DNA of 64,000 nucleotides from Candidatus Microthrix subdominans. Its GTDB lineage: Bacteria; Actinomycetota; Acidimicrobiia; Acidimicrobiales; Microtrichaceae. Positions 1 to 7,752 of this stretch are shown here, piece by piece (the first letter of the stretch is position 1; each line of letters opens with the position of its first letter). Position numbers and translations under genes: made by a program. The DNA lies in NCBI GenBank assembly GCA_016719385.1, contig JADJZA010000008.1, positions 359,371 to 423,370 on the forward strand, written 5' to 3'. Under the pieces are notes generated by a model, which had not been told where the DNA came from, searched no databases, and worked only from the letters and a program-made list of their open reading frames with translations.

Positions 1-509
1 GCGGCCTTGGCCGGGTCGCCGGCCACCCGTGCCAGGTCCTGGTCGGCCGAGCACACGAGCAGCGTTCCCGGCCGGTTCCGCTCGGCGAGCCGCTGCCCGG
101 CCACGGCGACGATCGCGTCGTCGATGTCGCCCTCGTCCCGGTCCCGGCAGAACACGGTGAAGCCGCTCTGCCGGGCGGCGGTCACGAACGGGGCGACCTG
201 GGTGGAACGAGCGGACACAACCGAGAGGAACAGCAGCGCCTCGACATCGTAGGGCGAGCCGGGTTCATTTTTCGAAGGTGACGGCGGCCTCTGGTTGACC
301 AACCAGCGACTGAACGCGTCGTATTGCGGTCGCACGATGGTGTGATGGTCGGCTCCGGTCACCGAGAACAGCGACGCGTCCATGTTGGGAGCGTCCCAGA
401 GGCACACGGTCAACGGTCGCCGCTGGTCGTGGTGGTCGGGGACCGCCACCTGCGGCACCGGGTAGTCGCTTCCGTGAGCGACCACATCTTCGAGGTTGGG
501 CTTACGCAT
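1..509 (-). CDS. NYN-domain (PIN-like) protein, 3' part cut by the window edge
   Basis: An uninterrupted minus-strand frame starts at ATG 509 and is still open at base 1, so at least 169 residues are present and the C-terminus is missing. Near residue 40 there is LCLWD-like 'VCLWDAPNMDASLF', and later 'DIDDAIV' and 'LLVCSADQDL'. This spacing of acidic motifs is that of NYN/LabA-type PIN-fold domains, which are usually metal-dependent RNases (family knowledge). A GGAG sits 5 nt before the ATG. The substrate cannot be told. The assignment rests on motifs only. Confidence 0.6.
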   Translation of the reverse strand, partial: MRKPNLEDVVAHGSDYPVPQVAVPDHHDQRRPLTVCLWDAPNMDASLFSVTGADHHTIVRPQYDAFSRWLVNQRPPSPSKNEPGSPYDVEALLFLSVVSARSTQVAPFVTAARQSGFTVFCRDRDEGDIDDAIVAVAGQRLAERNRPGTLLVCSADQDLARVAGDPAKA

Positions 510-696
510 AGATTCTCCAGGCAATTGCGGCGACACCGGCCGCGCCACCTGGAAGGTGCCACCTACTCGTCGTAACGGCCCAACCTACCGGTCGGTGGGT
601 GTGAGAAGAACGACAGGGGCGATTCGGTGGTGTGGCCTCTCGGCATCCTCGCCCCGACCGCCGGAAATCCTCGTTATGTCAAGTAGTGTCGAAAGC

Positions 697-1473
697 TCAG
701 CTTCCCACTCTTCGGCGAGCGACCGAGCGCAGCGCCTTGAGCGGCTCTCCCATCCCCGGGTAGGCGGTCGCAACGCGAGCCGGCAGTGAACGGTTTCGAC
801 GGATCCAAGAATCGAGTGCCGGCCCGGACTCGAAACTGGAGATCAACGCGTGGCGGGGTTGATCGCCCCGGTGCACCACCACGTGCCACAGCCGCTGCGT
901 GTCCACAACGAAGCGCGATCCGCGGTGCAAGGGAATCCGGATCTCGGTGGTCGGATCGGGGTACCCGTCAGCGTCGCTGTCCATCAGCATCATGTAGCTG
1001 TCGGGATTGTCGCTGAGCTCGAGCCAGGACCGCACGATCCATCCGGCACCGTCGGGGTTGTAGCGGTTGTTCTGGTCACGGTGCAGCATGGCTTTGGCCA
1101 CTCGCCTGTCCTGCGGTTCGAGGCGAATCACCCGAACACGACCGAAGTTGGCACCCACGCCTTCGACGTAGCGCTTGAGGGCCGGCGCCTTCCTCGCGTT
1201 GGCCGTCCAGAGACCGTCCTTGTCGGCTCGTCGACGGCTGGAGAAACCGACGCAGTTCATTTCGCCGTCCACCGAGGCCAGCGGGGCGAAGTGCGTGTCG
1301 CCCCCGGACTTCCAGTCGAGATAGTCCAGTGCGAGCCACTCCCCCTCTGGACAGACGTCCGGCGCGTTCCGCAGCCGGACGACACCGGTCGCAGCGAGCA
1401 CCTTGAGGCGGGAGTGGGAGGTGTTCCGCTCGATGGCCCGGCTGAGCTCGACGTCGAAGGGCAACAGCGTCAC
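697..1473 (-). CDS. Aspartyl/asparaginyl beta-hydroxylase-like 2-oxoglutarate/Fe(II) oxygenase
   Basis: 258 residues. The C-terminal half has the double-stranded beta-helix signature of the Asp/Asn hydroxylase family: His131-x-Asp133 (LHRDQN), the second metal histidine in RLWHVVV (His197), and Arg207 in QPRHAL, the expected 2-oxoglutarate-binding arginine. The N-terminal 120 residues show no family I recognise. GTG is the start, and it overlaps the stop of the upstream macro-domain gene by four bases (GTGA), so the two are translationally coupled. The likely reaction is hydroxylation of a peptide or small molecule. The substrate is unknown, and the pairing hints at an ADP-ribose or modified-protein context (inference). 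Confidence 0.6.
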   Translation of the reverse strand: MTLLPFDVELSRAIERNTSHSRLKVLAATGVVRLRNAPDVCPEGEWLALDYLDWKSGGDTHFAPLASVDGEMNCVGFSSRRRADKDGLWTANARKAPALKRYVEGVGANFGRVRVIRLEPQDRRVAKAMLHRDQNNRYNPDGAGWIVRSWLELSDNPDSYMMLMDSDADGYPDPTTEIRIPLHRGSRFVVDTQRLWHVVVHRGDQPRHALISSFESGPALDSWIRRNRSLPARVATAYPGMGEPLKALRSVARRRVGS

Positions 1474-1988
1474 GACGCCGCTCCAACCAGCTTGTGCCAG
1501 CGCTCGGCGACTTCGGCCTCAAAGGCCACGAAGCGGATTTCCCCACCCCACTCGGGGTGATCGGCCTCCCACCTGGTTGCAGCATCGGTGATGACCGCCA
1601 GCGCCTCATCGATCGGATAGCCGTAGATCCCGGCCGAGATGGCGGGCATGGCCACCGAACGGGCGTCGAGCGACACAACCGCGTCCAACGCTGCCGTGAC
1701 CGTTGCGGCCAGCTTGGTCGGGTCGTCGTCGGATCCCGAGTAGATCGGCCCGGCAACATGCACGATCCAGGTGGCGACCATGTCCCCGGCGGTGGTGACC
1801 GCCGCCTGACCGTCGGCCAGCGGTCCGTGTTCGGCCACCCACGAATCAGACTCGGACTGAACGGACGGCCCGCCCGCCCGGACGAGTGCGGCTGCCACTC
1901 CCCCGCCGTGCGCCAGCTGCCGGTTGGCGGCGTTAACCACCACCTGGGTGTCCTGTCGGGTGAGGTCTCCTGCAACCACCGTGATCAT
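1470..1988 (-). CDS. Macro-domain protein (ADP-ribose / O-acetyl-ADP-ribose hydrolase type)
   Basis: 172 residues covering a whole single macro domain. The ligand-loop motifs are all present in order: GDLT at residues 7-10, VNAANRQL with the catalytic-type Asn near 19-23, the GGGVAAAL loop, and PAISAGIYGYP near 117-127, which binds the distal ribose and phosphates. Family members remove ADP-ribose from proteins or deacetylate O-acetyl-ADP-ribose in the cytoplasm. The gene leads a two-gene unit with the oxygenase downstream (4-base overlap). A CAGACT hexamer 7 nt before the ATG matches the local leaderless promoter pattern only loosely. Confidence 0.88.
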   Translation of the reverse strand: MITVVAGDLTRQDTQVVVNAANRQLAHGGGVAAALVRAGGPSVQSESDSWVAEHGPLADGQAAVTTAGDMVATWIVHVAGPIYSGSDDDPTKLAATVTAALDAVVSLDARSVAMPAISAGIYGYPIDEALAVITDAATRWEADHPEWGGEIRFVAFEAEVAERWHKLVGAAS

Positions 1989-2026
1989 GGGGATCAGTCT
2001 GCACGAATTTCACGGTTCCGTCGCCG

Positions 2027-2434
2027 TCAGCCGCTCATGCGCTCCTCCACCCAGTCGACCTCGAGGCGCCTGGACGCAAACCGCCACCCTTCAAGGCGGC
2101 GCACGTAGGCGTCCTGATACCGAATGAACACCACTCGATCTTCGCGTCGACCATCGGTCTCAACGAAATGATGCGCCTGGCAGTAGACCTCTCCGGTCGC
2201 TTCGTCGCCATCGAGGTCCACTCGGCGCTGGCCGAGATGGTGGAACGTGCCGGAGTAGCGACGCAGCCCCTCCAGCGCCGCTGCGATGTCGCGCCGGCCG
2301 CTGCGCAACGCCCCCGGAGGCTCCAGGGTGCCCGACTCCAAGAACAGTTCCGCCACCGCATCGAAGCGACGACGGTCCACGCCCTCGGCGTACTCAATGG
2401 CCAACGAACGGATCTGTTCGCTCTCGCTCTTCAT
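2027..2434 (-). CDS. SnoaL-like / NTF2-fold protein
   Basis: 135 residues with the pattern of SnoaL-like NTF2-fold proteins: an N-terminal helix pair (YAEGVDRRRFDAVAELF), a strand carrying 'GEVYCQAHHF', and a C-terminal strand pair ending 'LEGWRFASRRLEVDW'. The fold is a cone-shaped pocket used by dehydratases, isomerases and some ligand-binding proteins, so the reaction cannot be named. A purine-rich AAGGAGG element lies upstream of the ATG. It reads away from the SDR relic that follows and towards the macro-domain gene, with about 38 nt between. Confidence 0.65.
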   Translation of the reverse strand: MKSESEQIRSLAIEYAEGVDRRRFDAVAELFLESGTLEPPGALRSGRRDIAAALEGLRRYSGTFHHLGQRRVDLDGDEATGEVYCQAHHFVETDGRREDRVVFIRYQDAYVRRLEGWRFASRRLEVDWVEERMSG

Positions 2435-2493
2435 CCTTCTGGGCCTCCTTCGTGGATCCCGCTGATGCCATCGTCATGTGCTACCAAACCTCC

Positions 2494-3072
2494 ATGACCC
2501 AACGACCCGCCGACGTCCCACCGATCGACGAGTGGACGGCGTTGCTCCTCGGCAAGGTGGCGGTGATCACGGGTGGGGGCGACGGTATCGGAGCCGCCAT
2601 CGCCACCATGTTTGCCCAGCATGGGGCCACCGTGGAGATCGCCGAGATCGATCGACCGAGGCGGCGGTTCGATCGTCAACATCCACTCGGTCGAGGGCAC
2701 TCGCGGGTTTCCAGGCGAGCCGGTCTATGCCGCCATGAAGGCCGGGGCCAGCCACTTCACCCAGTCGCTTGCCGCCGGATACGGACGCAAGGGCATCCGC
2801 TGCAACGGCATCGGGTCCGACCTGATCCAGACCCCGCAGGTCGACTACCTGGCCGGACACGACGATCACGATGAGCGTTGGGAATCCTGGGCCCTGGTGG
2901 TCGCGTCGGCTGGCCCGACGACGTGGCCCGCGTCGCCCTGTTTCTCGCCAGTGACCTGTCCGCCTTCGTCACCGGCCACAACATCCCGGTCGACGGCGGC
3001 ACCCTCGCCCAGTCCGGCTGGTTCTACAGCCCGCAAGCCAGGCGGTTCGTCAACCGGCCCGTCGACCTGTAG
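2494..3072 (+). pseudogene. Decayed short-chain dehydrogenase/reductase
   Basis: An intact SDR beginning is readable from ATG 2494 (GKVAVITGGGDGIGAAIA, the Rossmann TGxxxGxG). Around base 2655 the frame changes and the protein jumps to 'GGSIVNIHS', losing the middle of the fold, including the NNAG strand. The catalytic YxxxK survives (VYAAMKAGASHF). A second frameshift near 2875 leads to 'VGWPDDVARVALFLASD' and a normal SDR end (TGHNIPVDGGTLA) with a stop at 3070-3072. With both an internal deletion of perhaps 70 codons and two frame changes, this is a real relic and not a single sequencing error. Confidence 0.8.
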
Positions 3073-3096
3073 GCGACCGCAACCCGGCCTCCGGCG

Positions 3097-4059
3097 TTAC
3101 TTCACCGCTGATTGAAACGCCGCAACCACCTCGGTCAGGCGCTCGGTGGCGGGCCCCACGCCATCGGGCACGGTGATGGGCACCTTGAAGTCGGTGATGC
3201 CGAGCTCGACCAGCGGCGGCGCCGCCGACATGGTTGGGGCCAAGTCGAGTTCGCCGTTGTCGTCTCGCACCCCCCGCAGGTAGGTGGTGACCTGAACGGT
3301 CGCCGGGTCGCGTCCGAGGTCCTCCATCGCTTGGCGCATCTCGCGGACGCCACGCGACGGGTCGGCCACGGCCGGCCCCCAGGGGATCCAGCCGGTGCCG
3401 AAGCGGGCCAAGCGTTCCATGGCTCTGGGCTGAACGGTGCCGCCCACCCACACCGGGACGCCCCCGGGTTGCACCGGCTTGGGCATCGCGTGGATGCCGT
3501 CAAAGCTCAGCTCGGGCGCGTCGTAGCCGGCCCGCTCCTCAGTCCAGAGCGTCCGGCATACCTCGAGCGTGTGGTCGAGTTGCCGGCCGCGGCTGGCGAA
3601 GTCGAGCCCGGCGGCCTCGTACTCCTCTTTCTGCCAGCCGACTCCAACGCCGAGGTCGAGTCGCCCGCCGGAGAGCACGTCGAGCGTGGCGGCGGTCTTG
3701 GCGAGTACCACGGGGCGCCGCAGCGCTGCGAGCAGGATGCTGGTGCCCAGCCGCACCCGCTCGGTTTGCCCGGCGAGGAACGCCAGAGTCGTCAACGGTT
3801 CGAGCCAGTGCCCGTCCGGCCCGGTCGGTTGACGCCCACCCTCGACCCCGCCGCTCTTCGGGTCGGCGTACGCCTCGGGTTGCTCACCGAATACCACGTG
3901 GTCGGACACGATGATGCGGTCGATGCCGGCGGCGTCGGCGGCCACCGCTGTGTCGACAAGCTGGTTCCAGCCTCCCGGATCCTCGGCCGCAAAGTTGCGG
4001 GGCTGGATCGTCAGCTGGGGGGGTCCGTCGTGCGGCTGGGGAGCGAGAGGCTGAGGCAC
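3097..4059 (-). CDS. LLM-class F420-dependent oxidoreductase
   Basis: 320 residues, luciferase-like monooxygenase fold. Visible landmarks are DRIIVSDHVVF after the first helix, ERVRLGTSILLAALR, and LSGGRLDLGVGVGWQKEEYEAAG, the phosphate/F420-binding region of the probable F420-dependent subgroup. F420 use is inferred from family and taxon. The physiological substrate is not predictable. The GTG start at 4059 lies 6 nt behind a TAGGGT -10 hexamer, so the mRNA is probably leaderless. It is divergent from the EcsC gene, with about 90 nt between. Confidence 0.85.
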   Translation of the reverse strand: MPQPLAPQPHDGPPQLTIQPRNFAAEDPGGWNQLVDTAVAADAAGIDRIIVSDHVVFGEQPEAYADPKSGGVEGGRQPTGPDGHWLEPLTTLAFLAGQTERVRLGTSILLAALRRPVVLAKTAATLDVLSGGRLDLGVGVGWQKEEYEAAGLDFASRGRQLDHTLEVCRTLWTEERAGYDAPELSFDGIHAMPKPVQPGGVPVWVGGTVQPRAMERLARFGTGWIPWGPAVADPSRGVREMRQAMEDLGRDPATVQVTTYLRGVRDDNGELDLAPTMSAAPPLVELGITDFKVPITVPDGVGPATERLTEVVAAFQSAVK

Positions 4060-4065
4060 CCGGTG

Positions 4066-4071
4066 ACCCTA
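4066..4071 (-). promoter_or_regulatory. -10 hexamer TAGGGT, leaderless start for 4059
   Basis: TAGGGT ends 6 nt before the GTG of the LLM oxidoreductase, which puts the transcription start on or next to the start codon. No clear -35 was seen. One of sixteen such sites in the window. Confidence 0.5.
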
Positions 4072-4116
4072 CCGACCGGCCAAACCAGGCGCCGCGTCGA
4101 CGTCGCTCCCCTCCCG

Positions 4117-4122
4117 TAACAT
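4117..4122 (+). promoter_or_regulatory. -10-like TAACAT upstream of EcsC gene
   Basis: TAACAT lies 30 nt before the GTG start of the EcsC-family gene, which also has an AGGAGG Shine-Dalgarno (4141-4146). This is a leadered promoter, unlike the divergent leaderless one at 4066. Confidence 0.35.
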
Positions 4123-4152
4123 GGCACGGTTGCCCAGCCCAGGAGGCCGCCC

Positions 4153-4902
4153 GTGGCCGGAGCCATCGACAGGATCTTCCACCCTGCCATCGAACGGGTG
4201 GCCCGCACCCGGTATGAGCCCGCCCGAGAGGTGGTCGCCGGGTTGCAGCTGAAATACCGGCCCGGCAACGCCGATGAGCTGATCAAGCTGATCGCGAAGC
4301 GCTATACCCGGGAGTTGGCTGCGGTGTCCGCCCTCGCCGGCGGCGCTGCGGCCATTCCGGGTGCCGGTACGGGCACGGTGCTGGCGTCGAGCACGGTCGA
4401 CCTTGCCTACTCGATCACCAAGATGGGGGAGATGATACTGGCGATCGGCATCGCCGCCGGCCACGACGCCGAGTCGCTCGAGCAACGGCGCAGCTGGGTG
4501 GTCAGCGTCCTGACGATGGCCAACGGCGCCGCGGCCGGACTTGAGGGCGTGGCCGGGCGCATCGGCTCCGCTGGCGGGGCCAGCCTGGTCGGCCGAATCC
4601 CCGACGAGAACCTGTCGTCGATCAACGCCAAGCTGAGCGCCCAGGTGCTGACCAAGTTCGGTATCGAGCAAGGAGCGCTTCGCCTCGGCCGCCTGGTGCC
4701 TTTCGGGATCGGCGCAGGCATCGGCGCCGGCGGGTCGGCGTTGATTACCCGATCGACCGCCAAGGCGGCACGCAAGTTCTTTGAACATGAGCCGGCCGGC
4801 GGTCGCATCGACGATCGATGCGTGACCGATCTTGACGTGGCAGGTCGATCGATCGAGGGGTCGATCCAGGCTCGCGCGATGGCGTCGCCCACGGAGGCGT
4901 GA
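4153..4902 (+). CDS. EcsC family protein
   Basis: 249 residues. The C-terminal half carries the EcsC-family pattern 'LTKFGIEQGALRLGRLVP' followed by a glycine-rich hydrophobic helix (GIGAGIGAGGSALITR) and a basic end (AKAARKFF). A glycine/alanine-rich hydrophobic region (LAGGAAAIPGAGTGTVLA) lies near residues 60-80. EcsC proteins take their name from the Bacillus ecs locus, and their biochemical role is not established. GTG start with a strong AGGAGG six bases upstream. The last 35 residues (after about 215) look like an unrelated tail. Confidence 0.75.
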   Translation: MAGAIDRIFHPAIERVARTRYEPAREVVAGLQLKYRPGNADELIKLIAKRYTRELAAVSALAGGAAAIPGAGTGTVLASSTVDLAYSITKMGEMILAIGIAAGHDAESLEQRRSWVVSVLTMANGAAAGLEGVAGRIGSAGGASLVGRIPDENLSSINAKLSAQVLTKFGIEQGALRLGRLVPFGIGAGIGAGGSALITRSTAKAARKFFEHEPAGGRIDDRCVTDLDVAGRSIEGSIQARAMASPTEA

Positions 4903-5371
4903 CCCGTGCTGTTCCTCGCGGGACACAAGCCAAAGCCTGCACCTCCCCTGCGCATCGGGTCGTCGACGCCGGCGCAGGACCACGCACGGGCGTTGGCTGA
5001 GGGACTCGAAGGGGCCGCCTGTGAGCTGAGCGCCATCTGACCTCCCAAGGCTTGACCGCAGCTGCTGGGGAGCTCCGCAGTGGCGGTCACGAAGTCGTAG
5101 CAACGCCCTCGACCGCGGAATAGTCGCAACGGTCCCACCGCAAGCGTCAATCGTGCCGGGTCAGCGTTCGGGAATTGTCGCCCAGAGGTGCCCAGATGTC
5201 GTCGGGGTTGCTTGGGGTGCCCCTGTGGCGTCCCTTTCGCGCGGTTGGCCACCAGACCCGCAGCTCTGTCTGCGCGTCTCCCGTGTTGCGCCAGAGGAAC
5301 TTCTAGAAAAATTTCGCCGTTCCGACGCCATCGTCGGCTTGGTTGTCACAGGTGTTGATCAGACTGGTCCC
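4903..5371 (+). other. 469-nt spacer with a possible 44-codon ORF
   Basis: No recognisable gene. A frame opens at GTG 4906, three bases after the EcsC stop, and runs 44 codons to a TGA at 5038-5040 (starts VLFLAGHKPKPAPPL). It matches no family I know and has no Shine-Dalgarno, so I do not call it a gene. The rest, up to the DUF222 start, holds only fragments. Confidence 0.4.
5360..5365 (+). promoter_or_regulatory. -10-like CAGACT deciding the DUF222 start
   Basis: CAGACT lies exactly 6 nt before ATG 5372. It deviates at the first base from the local TANNNT rule but has the right spacing, and it supports the internal ATG over the longer frame beginning at 5153. Confidence 0.35.
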
Positions 5372-6793
5372 ATGGCTTCGATCACAGGTTTCGAGCCGGC
5401 CGGGACCGGTCCGGGCGATGGGGGTGGAGCGTTGGCGGCCCTGCGCCGGCGGTTGCGAAGCGATGAGTTGGCGGCCTGCTCGGCGGCCGGTTTGGGGGTG
5501 GCCGATCGGGCGGCTGCTGAGGCGTTGGCTGATGCTGGGTTGGCGATCGACGAGTTGTTTGTGGCTGGGGTGGACCCGGTTGATTCTCGTGATGCGGTCG
5601 TGTGGATCGAAGAGTTGGAGCGTCTGGGGCGTCGGGTGGATGCGGCCCGGTCGGTGTTGGTGGAACGGATCGGGTCGAAGGTGTTGCACACCGCTGATGG
5701 GCATGGGTCGGCGAAGATCATGGTCCGCCATGTTGCTCGTTTGACCGAGGCGGAGGCGTTGGCCCGGGCGAAGACCGCCAGGCTTGGCCGTCATCTGTCG
5801 AAGGTGACCGCCGCGTGGAAGGCCGGTGAGGTGTCGACGTGTGCGGTCCGTGCCCTGGGGCGGGTCGATGCGAACCCTCGGGTGATCGCGGCGATGTGTC
5901 AACGCGAGGACGAGTTCCTCGTCGACGCCAAGACGATGAGCGCCAAGAGCTTTGCGCACAGGGTGCACCGTTGGGCACGGCTGATCGACGAGGACGGCCC
6001 GACCCCGCCGAACGAACGCAACCATGCGAAGCGTGATGCCCGTTTGGTGCAGAACCCGTGGGATCTGTCGTGGGACCTGACCGGGTTCTTCGGCGCTGGG
6101 CAGGGTGCTGAGCTGCGGGAGATCCTCGACCGGTATGTCGATGCCGAGTTCAAGGCCGATTGGGAGGCCGCCGTTGCCCGTTTGGGTGAGGAGGTGCTGG
6201 CCCGCGGTGGGATCTCCAAGGAGGACCTGGACCGCACCGATGCCCAACGCCGCGCCGACGCCCTCGTGAAAATCTTCCGCGACGCCGCTGCTGGCGGCTC
6301 CGCGGTGCCCGTCGGCTGGGTGCATAACATCCACTGGTCAGCCGCCGCGTACGAGGAAATGCTCGCAGCGATGGACCACGATCGTGCCCCACGGTTCGAT
6401 CCGGACACGTTCATGTGTCGCACCGAGGACGGCCACGACATCGACCCGACCGAAGCCGCCGCCAACAGCCTGCTCCACAAAGTCCGACGGGTGATCGTCA
6501 ACGCGGCCGGTGTGGTGATCGATTTGGGCCGGGCGCGACGGTTCACCGGATCGGCAAGAACCGCCGCCACCGCCACATATACGCACTGCATCTGGCCGGG
6601 CTGTCACGCACCGGCCAGTCGCTGTGAGATCGACCACCTCCACGAACACGGCAAAGGCGGAACAACACAACCGGCCAACGCAGCCCCGCTGTGCGGCAAA
6701 CACAACCGCTGGAAACAGAAGGGCTTCCGGATCCAGCGGGACCCGACCGGCAAATGGCACACCACCCGCCCCGACGGATCCCAGCTGGAATGA
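5372..6793 (+). CDS. DUF222 / HNH endonuclease protein (13E12 repeat family)
   Basis: 473 residues from ATG 5372; the frame is open back to 5153, but those 73 residues look non-coding. The N-terminal three quarters is the helical DUF222 domain. The C-terminus is an HNH nuclease: the zinc-type pair CIWPGC, the catalytic motif CEIDHLHEH, then 'NAAPLCGKHNRWK'. Such genes are multicopy in many actinobacteria and behave like mobile or gene-converting elements (family knowledge). Base use is uneven: bases 5400-5830 are rich in G and T (TTG, GGG, GGT codons), while after about 6200 codons end mainly in C. Confidence 0.9.
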   Translation: MASITGFEPAGTGPGDGGGALAALRRRLRSDELAACSAAGLGVADRAAAEALADAGLAIDELFVAGVDPVDSRDAVVWIEELERLGRRVDAARSVLVERIGSKVLHTADGHGSAKIMVRHVARLTEAEALARAKTARLGRHLSKVTAAWKAGEVSTCAVRALGRVDANPRVIAAMCQREDEFLVDAKTMSAKSFAHRVHRWARLIDEDGPTPPNERNHAKRDARLVQNPWDLSWDLTGFFGAGQGAELREILDRYVDAEFKADWEAAVARLGEEVLARGGISKEDLDRTDAQRRADALVKIFRDAAAGGSAVPVGWVHNIHWSAAAYEEMLAAMDHDRAPRFDPDTFMCRTEDGHDIDPTEAAANSLLHKVRRVIVNAAGVVIDLGRARRFTGSARTAATATYTHCIWPGCHAPASRCEIDHLHEHGKGGTTQPANAAPLCGKHNRWKQKGFRIQRDPTGKWHTTRPDGSQLE

Positions 6794-6873
6794 CCCAACG
6801 GGCGCTGAACGGCAACGGCCAATCCGCGCTCGCGCTCGACCGGCGGAGGCGGTTCCGGCCAGGCACGGGCCGG

Positions 6874-6879
6874 TACCCT
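6874..6879 (+). promoter_or_regulatory. -10 hexamer TACCCT, leaderless start for 6886
   Basis: TACCCT ends 6 nt before ATG 6886. It fits the local leaderless pattern and fixes that start against the longer upstream frame. Confidence 0.5.
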
Positions 6880-6885
6880 GCGATC

Positions 6886-7146
6886 ATGGGAAACGAGCTG
6901 CCCCAGATGGGCGAGGTGGCACCGGCTCGCCGAAACGGCTGGCTGGCGGTAGCAGCCGTCATGATGGTCATCGGCGCGCTCGGAGTTTTCAATGCGCTGT
7001 GGATGTGGCTGGTCGAGCACCGCATGGTCTTCCTACTGGCGCTTCCGGTGAACCTTTTGATGGGGTATTGGCTGGTGATGGGGGCATGGCGGCGGGCCAA
7101 CCCGACGTCGGCGGACCAGGCCGTCGCGGATGGCAGATATCGCTAG
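6886..7146 (+). CDS. Small two-helix membrane protein
   Basis: 86 residues. After an 18-residue polar start (MGNELPQMGEVAPARRNG) come two hydrophobic segments, about residues 18-45 and 50-68 (LLALPVNLLMGYWLVMGAW), and a short polar tail. No family is recognised. The frame continues upstream to 6691 inside the end of the HNH gene, but the TACCCT hexamer 6 nt before this ATG supports the short form. The PPOX gene follows after 32 nt with its own promoter. Confidence 0.6.
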   Translation: MGNELPQMGEVAPARRNGWLAVAAVMMVIGALGVFNALWMWLVEHRMVFLLALPVNLLMGYWLVMGAWRRANPTSADQAVADGRYR

Positions 7147-7166
7147 TACCGGTGCCGCAAGGTCGG

Positions 7167-7172
7167 TACGGT
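7167..7172 (+). promoter_or_regulatory. -10 hexamer TACGGT, leaderless start for 7179
   Basis: TACGGT ends 6 nt before ATG 7179, so the PPOX gene has its own leaderless promoter just after the preceding stop codon. Confidence 0.5.
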
Positions 7173-7178
7173 GGCTTG

Positions 7179-7598
7179 ATGGAACTCAATGCCGCACTGG
7201 CCTGGGCGGCCGGTCGCAAGGTCGGCGCGCTGATCACCCTGCGGGCGGATGGCCGCCCCCAGTCCTCCGATGTCGTCTACGCCCTCGGCGGCACCACCTT
7301 TCAGATCTCGGTGACCGACGATCGGGCCAAGACGGCCAACATGCGTCGCGACCCTCGGGTCGTGCTGCACGTCAGCGACCCGGACAGCTGGTCCTACGTC
7401 TCCTTCGATGGCACGGTCGAGCTGAGTGCGCCGACGACCAGCCCCGGTGACGCCACCAGCGACCGGATGGTTGCTTACTACGAGGCAGTGTCGGGCGGGC
7501 CCCACCCCGACTGGGCGGAGTACCGTCAGGCGATGGTCGACGAGCGGCGTCTGCTGGTGACGTTCACCCCGACGTCGGCGGTCGGCCAGGTCCACTGA
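7179..7598 (+). CDS. PPOX-class F420-dependent flavin/deazaflavin oxidoreductase
   Basis: 139 residues, the usual length for the split-barrel pyridoxamine-5'-phosphate-oxidase-like fold. The order is LAWAAGRKVGALITLRADGRPQ..., 'VTDDRAKTANMRRDPRVVLHV' and 'WSYVSFDGTVEL', ending 'LLVTFTPT'. The 'K-x-x-N-(M/L)-R-R-D-P-R' cofactor-phosphate motif is typical of F420-binding members (family knowledge). It probably reduces or detoxifies a quinone- or biliverdin-like substrate, which cannot be named. A rho-independent terminator follows at 7642. Confidence 0.83.
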   Translation: MELNAALAWAAGRKVGALITLRADGRPQSSDVVYALGGTTFQISVTDDRAKTANMRRDPRVVLHVSDPDSWSYVSFDGTVELSAPTTSPGDATSDRMVAYYEAVSGGPHPDWAEYRQAMVDERRLLVTFTPTSAVGQVH

Positions 7599-7641
7599 AC
7601 CAGCGTGGCTGGTCTGCTGGTTGGCAGGGTTCAGCCTCTGG

Positions 7642-7666
7642 CGGCACCGATTCCTGGTGCCGTTTT
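7642..7666 (+). terminator. Rho-independent terminator after PPOX gene
   Basis: Perfect 7-bp stem CGGCACC / GGTGCCG with a 7-nt loop, followed directly by TTTT. It lies 44 nt after the PPOX stop and before the aldehyde dehydrogenase. Confidence 0.75.
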
Positions 7667-7752
7667 CGGCGCCCGGGTCCCGGGTATACCGGACGTGAGC
7701 GGCGTGGTCGCACACCGGTCACCGGGCCGCTTACCCATCTGAGGAGGCACTC

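Noticed and set aside
4906..5040. 44-codon frame after EcsC
   Set aside because: No Shine-Dalgarno, no family, and ordinary composition; noted only in the spacer entry.
5372..6793. Homing endonuclease or intron
   Set aside because: The HNH motif belongs to the DUF222 family, and no interrupted host gene or intron ends are seen.
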